Shown here piece by piece: positions 1 to 8,647 of a DNA stretch of 64,000 nucleotides. The DNA comes from Caballeronia sp031450805 (GTDB lineage Bacteria > Pseudomonadota > Gammaproteobacteria > Burkholderiales > Burkholderiaceae). The notes under the pieces were generated by a model, which worked only from the letters and a program-made list of their open reading frames with translations, was not told the DNA's origin and searched no databases. The DNA is taken from NCBI RefSeq assembly GCF_031450805.1, contig NZ_JARTVY010000001.1, forward strand, positions 744,001 through 808,000, given 5' to 3'. Each line of letters opens with the position of its first letter. Positions within the stretch are counted from its first letter, which is position 1. Made by a program: the position numbers and the translations under genes.

Positions 1-1162
1 TGCGCTGCAGAATCAACGCGAGCTGCGCCGCCGAAACCGGCGATTCGCCAATCTCCAGCGACTCACGGTTTAGTTGGGCGGAGACATCGCCCATCAGCCA
101 GTTCGCCGCGATCTTCGCCTGCGCCGCGCCCGCCTTCGCGACGACGGCCTCGAAGTACGCTGCCATCGCCTTCGACGAAGTCAGGACGCCCGCGTCGTAC
201 GGCGTCAGACCATAGTTCTCGGCGAAACGCTTCTGCATGCCCGCGGGCAGCTCGGGCATATCGCCCTTCACGCTTTCGACCCACGCCGAATCGATCACGA
301 GCGGCATCAGATCGGGATCGGGAAAATAGCGGTAATCGTGCGCGTCTTCCTTGCTGCGCATCGAGCGCGTTTCGCGCTTGTCCGGATCGTACAGACGCGT
401 TTCCTGCACCACAGTGCCGCCGTCTTCGATCAACTCGATCTGACGACGCACTTCGTACTGAATCGCCTCTTCCAGAAAGCGGAACGAGTTCAGGTTCTTG
501 ATCTCCGCACGCGTGCCGAACTCTTGCTGGCCGACCGGGCGCACCGACACGTTCGCATCGCAGCGGAACGAGCCTTCCTGCATGTTGCCGTCGCAGATGC
601 CGAGCCACACGACCAGCCCGTGGAGCGCCTTCGCATAGGCGACCGCTTCCGCCGCGCTGCGCATTTCCGGCTCCGTGACGATCTCGAGCAGCGGCGTGCC
701 CGCGCGATTCAGGTCGATGCCCGTCATGCCCGCGAAGTCTTCGTGCAGCGACTTGCCGGCATCCTCTTCGAGGTGCGCGCGCGTCAGGTTGACGGTCTTC
801 TCGTACGCATCCTTGCCGGCCTTTTCGTTCGCCGGCACCTGAATGGTAATCTGACCGCCCTGCACGACAGGAATCTCGTACTGGCTGATCTGATAGCCCT
901 TCGGCAGATCAGGATAGAAGTAGTTCTTGCGCGCGAAGATGCTGCGCGGCGCGATGTGCGCGCCGATCGCCAGCCCGAAGCGGATCGCACGCTCGACCGC
1001 GCCGCGATTCATCACGGGCAGGACGCCCGGCAACGCGAGATCGACGGGACAAGCCTGCGTATTCGGCGCAGCGCCGAATTGCGTCGGCGCGCCGGAAAAA
1101 ATCTTGGAGACGGTGGACAACTGCGCGTGCGTTTCCAGACCGATGACGACTTCCCACTGCAT
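1..1162 (-). CDS. gatB: Aspartyl/glutamyl-tRNA amidotransferase subunit B (3' part outside window)
   Basis: GatB is the tRNA-binding kinase-like subunit of the cytoplasmic GatCAB complex. It activates misacylated Asp-tRNA(Asn) or Glu-tRNA(Gln) with ATP so that GatA-derived ammonia can complete the amide. The first 387 codons are in the window; the family is usually about 490 residues, so the C-terminal helical and YqeY-like parts are cut off by the left edge. The N-terminus reads MQWEVVIGLETHAQL, the conserved GatB start, followed by typical stretches such as ARKNYFYPDLPKGYQISQ and DLNRAGTPLLEIVTEP. The ATG lies two bases after the gatA stop, so the two are co-transcribed. Identity is secure. 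Confidence 0.96.
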   Translation of the reverse strand, partial: MQWEVVIGLETHAQLSTVSKIFSGAPTQFGAAPNTQACPVDLALPGVLPVMNRGAVERAIRFGLAIGAHIAPRSIFARKNYFYPDLPKGYQISQYEIPVVQGGQITIQVPANEKAGKDAYEKTVNLTRAHLEEDAGKSLHEDFAGMTGIDLNRAGTPLLEIVTEPEMRSAAEAVAYAKALHGLVVWLGICDGNMQEGSFRCDANVSVRPVGQQEFGTRAEIKNLNSFRFLEEAIQYEVRRQIELIEDGGTVVQETRLYDPDKRETRSMRSKEDAHDYRYFPDPDLMPLVIDSAWVESVKGDMPELPAGMQKRFAENYGLTPYDAGVLTSSKAMAAYFEAVVAKAGAAQAKIAANWLMGDVSAQLNRESLEIGESPVSAAQLALILQR

Positions 1163-1164
1163 GT

Positions 1165-2658
1165 TCACACTCCCGATGCCGATGGTGCCTTCTGGTGCCA
1201 GTCGGTCGCGCGCTGGAACGCATCGGCGACCTGGAGCATCCGGGCTTCGTTGAAATAGTTGCCGACGATCTGCAAGCCGACCGGGCGATTCGCGTTCGCG
1301 CCCGCGCCGAAACCGCACGGCACGCTCATGCCGGGCAGGCCCGCGAGGCTGACCGACAGCGTGTAGATATCGGCGAGATACATCTGAACGGGATCGTCGG
1401 TCTTCTCGCCGAGATTCCAGGCCACCGACGGCGCGACCGGCCCCATGATGACATCGCACTGCTTGAACGCTTCCTGAAAGTCGCGCGCGATGATGCGGCG
1501 AATCTTCTGCGCCTGCAGATAGTACGCATCGTAATAGCCATGCGAGAGCACGTAAGTGCCGACGAGAATCCGGCGCTTCACTTCCGGCCCGAAGCCTTCG
1601 GCGCGCGACTTCTTGTACATGTCGAGCAGATCGGTGTAGTGCGCGGCGCGATGACCGTAGCGCACGCCGTCGAAGCGCGACAAATTCGACGATGCTTCAG
1701 CAGGCGCAATGATGTAGTACACCGGAATCGAAAGCTCGGTCTTTGGCAGCGATACATCCACGAGCGTCGCGCCGAGCGTTTCGTAGGCTTTCAGCGCGGC
1801 TTCGATGGAGGCGCGCACGTCGTCGGCGAGGCCCGCGCCGAAGTACTCCTTCGGCAGGCCGATGCGCAGGCCGGCGAGCGGCTTCGCAGCGTCGTCGCCA
1901 CTCCACGTTGCGCCGAGATGGCGCGTGTAATCCTCGTTCTCGCGCTGCAGGCTCGTGGAGTCGCGCTCGTCGAAGCCGGCCATCGCGTTGAGAAGCAGCG
2001 CGCAGTCGGCTGCGGTTTGCGCCATCGGGCCGCCCTGATCCAGCGACGATGCAAACGCGATCATCCCGTAGCGCGACACGCGGCCATACGTCGGCTTGAT
2101 GCCGGTGATGCCGGTGAACGACGCCGGCTGGCGAATGGAGCCGCCCGTGTCCGTGCCTGTCGCGGCCGGCGCGAGACGCGCGGCCACCGCCGCCGCCGAG
2201 CCGCCCGATGAACCGCCAGGCACCGCGCTGGCATCCCACGGGTTCTTGACCGGGCCGAAGTATGAGTTCTCATTGGACGAGCCCATTGCGAACTCGTCCA
2301 TGTTCGTCTTGCCGAGGCACACCATGCCGGCGCGCTTCAGGCGCTCGACGACGGTCGCATCGAACGGGCTCGCGTAGTTCTCCAGCATGTGGGAGCCCGC
2401 CGTCGACGACCAGCCGCGCGTGACGAACACGTCCTTGTGCGCGATGGGCAGGCCGGTCAGCGCGCCCGCGCCTCCTTGCGCGATGAGCGCGTCGGCGGCG
2501 CGCGCCTGCTCGAACGTCAGCTCGCGATCGACGCCGATGAACGCGTTGAGGTCCTTCGCGGCCTCGATGCGTTGCAGATACGACTGGGCCAGCTCGACGG
2601 CGGAGATTTCCTTCGAGTCGAGCGCGGCGCGCAGTTCGGTCAAGCTTTTCTGATGCAT
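1165..2658 (-). CDS. gatA: Glutamyl-tRNA(Gln) amidotransferase subunit A
   Basis: GatA is the glutaminase/amidase subunit of GatCAB and releases ammonia from glutamine for tRNA-dependent Asn/Gln synthesis. The 497-residue product is of family length and carries the amidase signature with its Ser-cisSer-Lys triad: K75 in AHKDVF, S150 in the GGSSGGS loop and S174 in GTDTGGSIRQPAS. The start at 2658 gives the expected MHQKSLTELRAAL N-terminus. It is the middle gene of gatC-gatA-gatB, 74 bases after gatC. Confidence 0.97.
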   Translation of the reverse strand: MHQKSLTELRAALDSKEISAVELAQSYLQRIEAAKDLNAFIGVDRELTFEQARAADALIAQGGAGALTGLPIAHKDVFVTRGWSSTAGSHMLENYASPFDATVVERLKRAGMVCLGKTNMDEFAMGSSNENSYFGPVKNPWDASAVPGGSSGGSAAAVAARLAPAATGTDTGGSIRQPASFTGITGIKPTYGRVSRYGMIAFASSLDQGGPMAQTAADCALLLNAMAGFDERDSTSLQRENEDYTRHLGATWSGDDAAKPLAGLRIGLPKEYFGAGLADDVRASIEAALKAYETLGATLVDVSLPKTELSIPVYYIIAPAEASSNLSRFDGVRYGHRAAHYTDLLDMYKKSRAEGFGPEVKRRILVGTYVLSHGYYDAYYLQAQKIRRIIARDFQEAFKQCDVIMGPVAPSVAWNLGEKTDDPVQMYLADIYTLSVSLAGLPGMSVPCGFGAGANANRPVGLQIVGNYFNEARMLQVADAFQRATDWHQKAPSASGV

Positions 2659-2732
2659 TGCAGTTCCCTGATGTACGCGGCGGCGTCACGCCGCGCGCAA
2701 TATCGATGTTTCGACGCGCGTCCGAGCGATGC

Positions 2733-3032
2733 TTATTCGATCACCTTCGGCACCAGATACAGGCCGTCCTGCACGGCGGGCGCCGAACGCTGGAACTCTT
2801 CGCGTTCGACCGGCTCTGAGACTGCGTCGTCACGCAGTCGCAGCGCGACGTCCTCGATCGCGTCGATGGGATGCGCGAGCGGCTCGATGCCGGCGGTATC
2901 CACAGCCTGCATCTGTTCGACCAGTCCGAAGAAATCGTTGAGCCGAGCAAGCGTCGGTTCGGCCTCGTCGTCGGGCAATTCGAGCCGCGCCAGATGGGCG
3001 ATGCGTTTTACGTCGGTCAGGGTCAAAGACAT
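2733..3032 (-). CDS. gatC: Aspartyl/glutamyl-tRNA amidotransferase subunit C
   Basis: GatC is the small stabilising subunit that wraps around GatA and GatB. I start it at 3032, which gives 99 residues beginning MSLTLTDVKRIAHLARLEL, the usual length and N-terminus. An in-frame upstream start at 3086 would add 18 residues not typical of the family. The protein has the family pattern of an N-terminal helix followed by an extended acidic segment with IDAIEDV and ends PKVIE. It is the first gene of the operon and diverges from mreB. Confidence 0.95.
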   Translation of the reverse strand: MSLTLTDVKRIAHLARLELPDDEAEPTLARLNDFFGLVEQMQAVDTAGIEPLAHPIDAIEDVALRLRDDAVSEPVEREEFQRSAPAVQDGLYLVPKVIE

Positions 3033-3410
3033 GGGATCACCGGAGAAAAACATGAACAACTCACACGCCAAAAACGTTCGCTGCAACAGACAGTTACGAT
3101 CTGGGCGGAAAGCCGTCGAAGCGGGGCCGAGGATGGCAAAAAGTGCCGTCCTTTTCCTATAGAAACCCCCAAATTATAAGGTATCATTACACGTTCGACT
3201 CACATCCGGATCGACCTGTCAGCGGCTTTCTCCTTGCTTCGATGCTTTGCGAGAAACGTTTGCGTGGCACGTTCAACTCCGCGGTAGATTTCTGCTCGGA
3301 TTTGCATTCACGGCGGGCCTTATCGCCGTCCCCGCAAACCGTTATTTTTTCCGCTGCCGTCCCCGGCGCTCTTAACGAGGCACGGCTACCCAGCGAGACA
3401 GGATTTTTGA
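3033..3410. promoter_or_regulatory. Divergent gatC/mreB intergenic region
   Basis: This 378-base gap separates the two divergent operons and must carry promoters for both. On the minus strand a perfect TATAAT lies at 3173-3178, about 140 bases upstream of gatC. Its -35 partner is weak, so it is only a candidate. The surrounding 3160-3200 stretch is AT-rich compared with the flanks. I cannot pick a convincing mreB promoter. No small gene or RNA is evident. Confidence 0.4.
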
Positions 3411-4454
3411 ATGTTCGGCTTTTTGCGCAGCTATTTTTCCAACGACCTGGCGATTGACCTCGGAACCGCCAACACGCTGATCTACATGCGCGGCAAAGGA
3501 ATCGTCCTCGACGAGCCGTCAGTCGTCTCCATCCGCCAGGAAGGCGGCCCGAACGGCAAGAAGACCATTCAGGCTGTCGGCAAGGAAGCAAAGCAGATGC
3601 TCGGCAAGGTGCCGGGCAACATCGAAGCCATCCGCCCGATGAAAGACGGCGTCATCGCCGACTTCACCGTCACCGAGCAGATGATCAAGCAGTTCATCAA
3701 GACTGCACACGAATCCCGCATGTTCTCGCCGTCACCGCGCATCATCATCTGCGTGCCGTGCGGCTCCACGCAAGTCGAGCGCCGCGCCATCAAGGAAGCG
3801 GCACACGGCGCGGGCGCATCGCAGGTGTATCTGATCGAAGAACCGATGGCCGCTGCGATCGGCGCAGGCCTGCCGGTTTCGGAAGCAACCGGCTCGATGG
3901 TCGTCGACATCGGCGGCGGCACGACGGAAGTCGGCGTCATCTCGCTGGGCGGCATCGTGTACAAGGGTTCGGTGCGCGTCGGCGGCGACAAGTTCGACGA
4001 AGCCATCGTCAATTACATCCGCCGCAATTACGGCATGCTGATTGGCGAGCAAACGGCTGAAGCCATCAAGAAGGAAATCGGCTCGGCGTTCCCCGGCTCC
4101 GAAGTGAAGGAAATGGAAGTCAAGGGCCGTAATCTGTCCGAAGGCATTCCGCGCAGCTTCACTATTTCGAGCAACGAAATCCTCGAAGCACTGACTGACC
4201 CGCTGAATCAAATCGTGTCGTCGGTGAAGATCGCGCTGGAACAGACGCCGCCGGAACTCGGTGCGGACATCGCGGAACGCGGCATGATGCTGACTGGCGG
4301 CGGCGCACTCCTGCGCGACCTCGACCGCCTGCTCGCGGAAGAAACCGGCCTGCCGGTGCTCGTCGCCGAAGACCCGCTGACGTGCGTCGTGCGCGGCTCG
4401 GGCATGGCCCTCGAACGCATGGACAAGCTGGGCAGCATCTTCTCCTACGAGTGA
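3411..4454 (+). CDS. mreB: Rod shape-determining protein MreB (bacterial actin)
   Basis: MreB is the actin-like ATPase whose membrane-bound filaments direct lateral wall synthesis by the RodA-PBP2 elongasome. The 347-residue product is standard length. It begins MFGFLRSYFS, an amphipathic membrane-binding N-terminus, followed by the phosphate-1 motif DLGTANT (16-22), the phosphate-2 motif DIGGGTTEV (166-174) and the late nucleotide-binding GGGALLRDL. It is the first gene of mreB-mreC-mreD-mrdA-rodA. A GC-rich hairpin lies between it and mreC, consistent with MreB being made in excess over MreC and MreD. Confidence 0.98.
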   Translation: MFGFLRSYFSNDLAIDLGTANTLIYMRGKGIVLDEPSVVSIRQEGGPNGKKTIQAVGKEAKQMLGKVPGNIEAIRPMKDGVIADFTVTEQMIKQFIKTAHESRMFSPSPRIIICVPCGSTQVERRAIKEAAHGAGASQVYLIEEPMAAAIGAGLPVSEATGSMVVDIGGGTTEVGVISLGGIVYKGSVRVGGDKFDEAIVNYIRRNYGMLIGEQTAEAIKKEIGSAFPGSEVKEMEVKGRNLSEGIPRSFTISSNEILEALTDPLNQIVSSVKIALEQTPPELGADIAERGMMLTGGGALLRDLDRLLAEETGLPVLVAEDPLTCVVRGSGMALERMDKLGSIFSYE

Positions 4455-4529
4455 TGTCGGCCTTCAGCGTCCTTGAATCCACGCGACGCTGAGACGACAC
4501 TCACAACATCCGCGTAACGCAACGCGCGC

Positions 4530-4554
4530 ACGGCCCGGCAATCGCCCGGGCCGT
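4530..4554 (+). terminator. Intercistronic hairpin after mreB
   Basis: A perfect 9-base-pair inverted repeat (ACGGCCCGG at 4530-4538 with CCGGGCCGT at 4546-4554, 7-base loop) sits 75 bases after the mreB stop. There is no T-run after it, so it is more likely an RNA-stability or partial-attenuation element than a full terminator. Confidence 0.4.
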
Positions 4555-4640
4555 TGTCGAAAATTAGCGCAGGGCAGGTCCCGCCTCTAGCGGCAAAGCC
4601 TGCAGCATCGATCCACCCGCTCACGCCCTCGGCGCCGACC

Positions 4641-5756
4641 ATGGAATACAGTCCGCCGCCACTTTTCAAGCAAGGCCCTTCCGCGCTCGCGCGCCTGATC
4701 TTCTTCGTGGTGCTGGCCATTGCGCTGCTCGTCTCCGACGCGCGCTTCAGTACGCTCGAGATCGTGCGCGGGATGCTCGGCGCCGGGCTTTATCCGCTGC
4801 AGCGAGCGGCGCTCGTGCCACGCGACATCTTCATGGGCGCGGCCGATCTCGCCGTGACCAGCGCTAACCTGCGCAGCGAGAACCGCAAGCTCGCGGACAA
4901 GAATCTCGAACTGTCCGTCAAAGCCGGCGACGCCGCGCAACTGACGATCGAGAACGCGCATCTTCGGGCGCTGCTGAATCTGCAGAACCGCGCGACGACG
5001 CAAACCACCCCCGCCGAAATCCAGTACGACACACGCGATCCTTTCACGCAGAAGGTCGTGATCGGCAAAGGCTCGCAGCATGGCATCCAGGATGGCGCAC
5101 CGGTCGTCGATGAAGAAGGCGTCATCGGCCAGGTCACGCGCGTCTTTCCGCTGCAATCGGAAGTCTCGCTTCTTACCGACAAGGACCAGGCCGTTCCCGT
5201 GCAGATCGCGCGCACGGGGTTGCGCAGCGTCATCTACGGCACGCCGAAGGGCGACACGCTCGATCTTCGTTTCGTGCCGATCAGCGCGGACGTGCAAGTC
5301 GGCGATCAACTCGTGACGAGCGGACTCGACGGCGTTTATCCGCCGGGGCTCGCGGTGGCCAAGGTCTTGCGCGTCGACAAGCAGGCGGATACCGCATTCG
5401 CACGCGTGGTTTGCGTGCCGGTCGCGGCGGTGCGCGGCGCGCGCCAGTTGCTCGTGCTGCATTACAACCTGAACGTGCCGCCGAATCCGGTGGAAGTCGA
5501 AGCCGCGGCGGCTGCCAAAGAAGCGAAGGAAAACAAGGGCAAGAAGAAGTCGACATCGAAGGCGGCTGCGGCAGCGGGAGCCAGCGGTGCATCGGCGGCG
5601 GCTTCCGCCGCGCCGGCGGCTGCGGCAAGCGGGTCGTCGGCCGCAGCAGCGGCCGCAGCGCCCGCCACGCCCAAGCCGGCATCCAGTGCGGCAGCGCCGA
5701 AACACAGCGGAAGGGCGCACGCGCCGAAGCCCGCTTCATCGGGAGCCGCGCGATGA
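4641..5756 (+). CDS. mreC: Rod shape-determining protein MreC
   Basis: MreC is the bitopic periplasmic scaffold that activates PBP2 in the elongasome. I start at ATG 4641 (MEYSPPPLFKQG, 371 residues); an in-frame TTG 87 bases upstream would add an atypical leader. The protein has a short cytoplasmic tail, one membrane helix near residues 16-36, a coiled coil around 65-110 and the paired beta-barrel MreC domain to about residue 275. The remaining ~95 residues are a low-complexity Ala/Ser/Lys/Pro tail absent from most MreC proteins outside this lineage. It overlaps mreD by an ATGA. Confidence 0.96.
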   Translation: MEYSPPPLFKQGPSALARLIFFVVLAIALLVSDARFSTLEIVRGMLGAGLYPLQRAALVPRDIFMGAADLAVTSANLRSENRKLADKNLELSVKAGDAAQLTIENAHLRALLNLQNRATTQTTPAEIQYDTRDPFTQKVVIGKGSQHGIQDGAPVVDEEGVIGQVTRVFPLQSEVSLLTDKDQAVPVQIARTGLRSVIYGTPKGDTLDLRFVPISADVQVGDQLVTSGLDGVYPPGLAVAKVLRVDKQADTAFARVVCVPVAAVRGARQLLVLHYNLNVPPNPVEVEAAAAAKEAKENKGKKKSTSKAAAAAGASGASAAASAAPAAAASGSSAAAAAAAPATPKPASSAAAPKHSGRAHAPKPASSGAAR

Positions 5757-6265
5757 ATCGCCCGCAATACATCCTTCAGCCGGTCAATCCGTACTTCATC
5801 ACGTTCAGCCTCGCGGCCGCGTTCCTGCTGAACCTCGTGCCCTGGGGCCGTCTCGTCGGCGTTCCTGACTTCGTCGCGCTGGTGCTGCTGTTCTGGAACG
5901 TCCAGCAGCCGCGCAAGGTCGGCATGGGCATCGCGTTCCTGCTCGGCATCCTGATGGACGTCCACAGCGCCAATCTCCTCGGCGAGCATGCGCTGGCGTA
6001 CACGCTGCTGTCCTACGGTGCGATCACCATTCACCGGCGCGTCTTGTGGATGTCGCTGCCCGTGCAGATGCTCGTCGTCGCGCCGCTGCTCGTCGGCGCG
6101 CATCTCGTGCCATTCGTGATCCGCCTGATGACGGGCGCCGCGTTTCCCGGCTGGAGCTATCTCATCAACGGATTCGTCGAAGCGCTGCTTTGGCCGATCG
6201 CGAGTTTCCTGCTGCTGATGCCGCAACGGCGCGCAGCCGATCCCGACGACACGCGCCCTATCTGA
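5753..6265 (+). CDS. mreD: Rod shape-determining protein MreD
   Basis: MreD is the polytopic inner-membrane partner of MreC. The ATG at 5753 overlaps the mreC stop, implying translational coupling, and gives 170 residues of typical length. About five hydrophobic helices are visible, together with the family segment FLLGILMDVHSANLLGEHAL. It starts MNRPQYILQPVNPYF, a common beta-proteobacterial MreD N-terminus. The next gene follows after 88 bases. Confidence 0.95.
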   Translation: MNRPQYILQPVNPYFITFSLAAAFLLNLVPWGRLVGVPDFVALVLLFWNVQQPRKVGMGIAFLLGILMDVHSANLLGEHALAYTLLSYGAITIHRRVLWMSLPVQMLVVAPLLVGAHLVPFVIRLMTGAAFPGWSYLINGFVEALLWPIASFLLLMPQRRAADPDDTRPI

Positions 6266-6353
6266 GCGCTGCCGCGCGTCGAGCGTCGCCTGAACGCTCG
6301 CGCGCGGACTACACTTGAATCGCGATACATCGCGAAAACCTCGCGAAACCTGC

Positions 6354-8636
6354 ATGACCGAAATCAAGAACACCGAGCAACAGTTGTCGAAGTTCCGCCT
6401 GCGCGTCGCGGCGGCGGGACTGTTCGTGTTCGTCTGCTTCGGGCTGATCGGCCTGCGCTTCCTCTATCTGCAGGTCTGGCACTTCAGCAAGTACTCGCTG
6501 CAGGCAAACGAAAACCGCATCTCCGTTGCGCCGATCGTGCCGAACCGCGGCATCATTACCGATCGCAACGGCATCGTGCTCGCGAAGAACTATTCCGCGT
6601 ACACGCTCGAAATCACGCCGTCGAAGATCAACGGCACGCTCGACGAAGTCATCGACAACATCTCGCAAGTCATTGCCGTCGATGCGCGCGACCGCCGGCG
6701 TTTCAAGAAGCTGCTGGAAGACTCGAAGAATTTCGAAAGCCTGCCGATCCGCACGCGCCTGACCGACGAGGAAGTCGCCAGGTTCACCGCGCAACGCTTC
6801 CGCTTTCCGGGCGTCGAAGTCCGCGCGCGTTTGTTCCGCCAATATCCGCTCGGGACGACCGCGGCGCATGTGATCGGCTACATCGGCCGCATTTCCCAGC
6901 GCGATCAGGAGCGCATCGACGATGCGAGCGACGCCAACGACGCCGCCTCTGATCATTACGATCCGCGTCTCAACGCGGACAACTACAAGGGCACGGATTA
7001 CGTCGGCAAGATCGGCGTCGAGCAGAGTTACGAGACGGAGCTGCACGGCCTGACCGGTTTCGAGGAAGTCGAAGTCACGGCGGGCGGGCGTCCCGTGCGC
7101 ACCATGTCGCGCACGCAGGCGACACCCGGCAACAACCTCGTGCTGTCGCTCGATATCGGCTTGCAGCAGGTGGCGGAGCAGGCGTTCGCGGGCAAGCGCG
7201 GCGCGCTCGTCGCGATCGAGCCGTCGACGGGCGACGTGCTCGCGTTCGTGTCCGCGCCGAGCTTCGATCCGAATTCTTTCGTCGACGGCATCGATCAGCA
7301 GACCTGGGACGCGCTCAACAATTCGCCGGATCATCCGCTGTTGAATCGTCCGTTGCACGGCACGTATCCGCCCGGCTCGACCTATAAGCCGTTCATGGCG
7401 CTCGCGGCACTGACGCTTCACAAGCGGACGCCGGGCTGGGGCTTCCAGGATCCGGGCTACTTCACGTTCGGCGGCCACACGTTCCGCAACGACGTGCGTT
7501 CGGGCCAGGGCTGGGTGGACATGAACCGCGCGATCGTCGTGTCGAACGACACGTACTTCTACATGCTCGCGCGCGATCTCGGCGTGAACGCAATGGCCGG
7601 CTTCATGAAACCGTGGGGCTTCGGGCAGATCACCGGCATCGATATCGCGGGCGAGGCGCGCGGCATCCTGCCGTCGACGGAATGGAAGCGCAAGGCGTAT
7701 CGGAAGCCGGAGCAGCAGCGCTGGTACGAAGGCGAAACGATCAGTCTCGGCATCGGCCAGGGCTACAACTCGTTCACCATCCTGCAACTCGCGCACGCCA
7801 CGGCGACGCTCGCGAATAACGGCGTCGTGATGAAACCGCACCTGGTGCGCGATATCGAGAACCCCATCACCAAGGCGGAACGCACGGTGGTGCGCGATCC
7901 CAGCGACAAGATTCCGGTGCGCCAGCAGGATGTCGACTTCATCAAGCGCGCAATGGAAGGCGTGATCACCAACGGCACGGCAGCGAAGGTGTTCGCCGGC
8001 GCGCCTTATCTGGCGGCGGGCAAGACCGGCACCGCACAGGTCTATTCGCTGCAGGGCGCGAACTACAAGGGACACGCCACCGCCGAACACCTGCGCGACC
8101 ACGCGCTCTTCATCGCGTTCGCACCGGCCGAGCAGCCGAAGATCGCGGTCGCGCTGATCGTCGAAAACGGCGGCTGGGGCGCGGAATCCGCCGGTCCCAT
8201 CGCGCGAAAAGTTCTCGACTATTACCTGATCGACCGCATGAAGGCCGGCGCCGAAGCGGCCGCCGTGGCCGCCGCGGCATCCGCGACGGAAGACGCGGGC
8301 GTGCCCGTGATCGGCGGCGTGCAATCGCCGGCTGCGGCGGCGTTGCCGGCATCGGTTGCGAATCGTTCGCCGGCGTTTTCGCCGTCGGCGGCTTCCGATC
8401 CGGCCGTCGCGAAGGCGGCGTCGGCGCCGCCCGTTCCGGCGTCATCGCCGTCCGCGGCGAAGCCGAAAGCGGCCTCGGCGCCGTCGGCTGCGCTGCCCGC
8501 GTCGTCACCGACGCCGGCCCCCGCCCGCAAGCGCGGACAAAAGAACGCACCGGCCGAGCCGGCTCCGACGATGACGCGCGGTCCCGGAAACGACGGCGTT
8601 CGCACTTTCGTGCCGACCGGCGGCATCGACGAATAA
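6354..8636 (+). CDS. mrdA: Penicillin-binding protein 2 (elongation transpeptidase)
   Basis: PBP2 is the class B transpeptidase that crosslinks lateral-wall peptidoglycan with RodA. The start at ATG 6354 (MTEIKNTEQQ) gives 760 residues and a membrane anchor near residues 15-37; an in-frame TTG at 6315 is less likely. The dimerisation/pedestal domain is followed by the transpeptidase domain with S342TYK345 (active-site Ser), S397ND and K557TG. From about residue 640 the protein carries a ~120-residue Ala/Pro/Ser/Lys-rich tail, longer than the usual ~630-residue PBP2. Together with the MreC tail, this suggests lineage-specific periplasmic extensions in this complex. Confidence 0.97.
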   Translation: MTEIKNTEQQLSKFRLRVAAAGLFVFVCFGLIGLRFLYLQVWHFSKYSLQANENRISVAPIVPNRGIITDRNGIVLAKNYSAYTLEITPSKINGTLDEVIDNISQVIAVDARDRRRFKKLLEDSKNFESLPIRTRLTDEEVARFTAQRFRFPGVEVRARLFRQYPLGTTAAHVIGYIGRISQRDQERIDDASDANDAASDHYDPRLNADNYKGTDYVGKIGVEQSYETELHGLTGFEEVEVTAGGRPVRTMSRTQATPGNNLVLSLDIGLQQVAEQAFAGKRGALVAIEPSTGDVLAFVSAPSFDPNSFVDGIDQQTWDALNNSPDHPLLNRPLHGTYPPGSTYKPFMALAALTLHKRTPGWGFQDPGYFTFGGHTFRNDVRSGQGWVDMNRAIVVSNDTYFYMLARDLGVNAMAGFMKPWGFGQITGIDIAGEARGILPSTEWKRKAYRKPEQQRWYEGETISLGIGQGYNSFTILQLAHATATLANNGVVMKPHLVRDIENPITKAERTVVRDPSDKIPVRQQDVDFIKRAMEGVITNGTAAKVFAGAPYLAAGKTGTAQVYSLQGANYKGHATAEHLRDHALFIAFAPAEQPKIAVALIVENGGWGAESAGPIARKVLDYYLIDRMKAGAEAAAVAAAASATEDAGVPVIGGVQSPAAAALPASVANRSPAFSPSAASDPAVAKAASAPPVPASSPSAAKPKAASAPSAALPASSPTPAPARKRGQKNAPAEPAPTMTRGPGNDGVRTFVPTGGIDE

Positions 8637-8647
8637 AGGAAACCGGC

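Noticed and set aside
3302..3330. TTGCAT near 3302 as an mreB -35
   Set aside because: No acceptable -10 lies 16-18 bases downstream.
6309..8324. A 671-codon frame antisense to mrdA
   Set aside because: Shadow frame with no domain; mrdA is certain.
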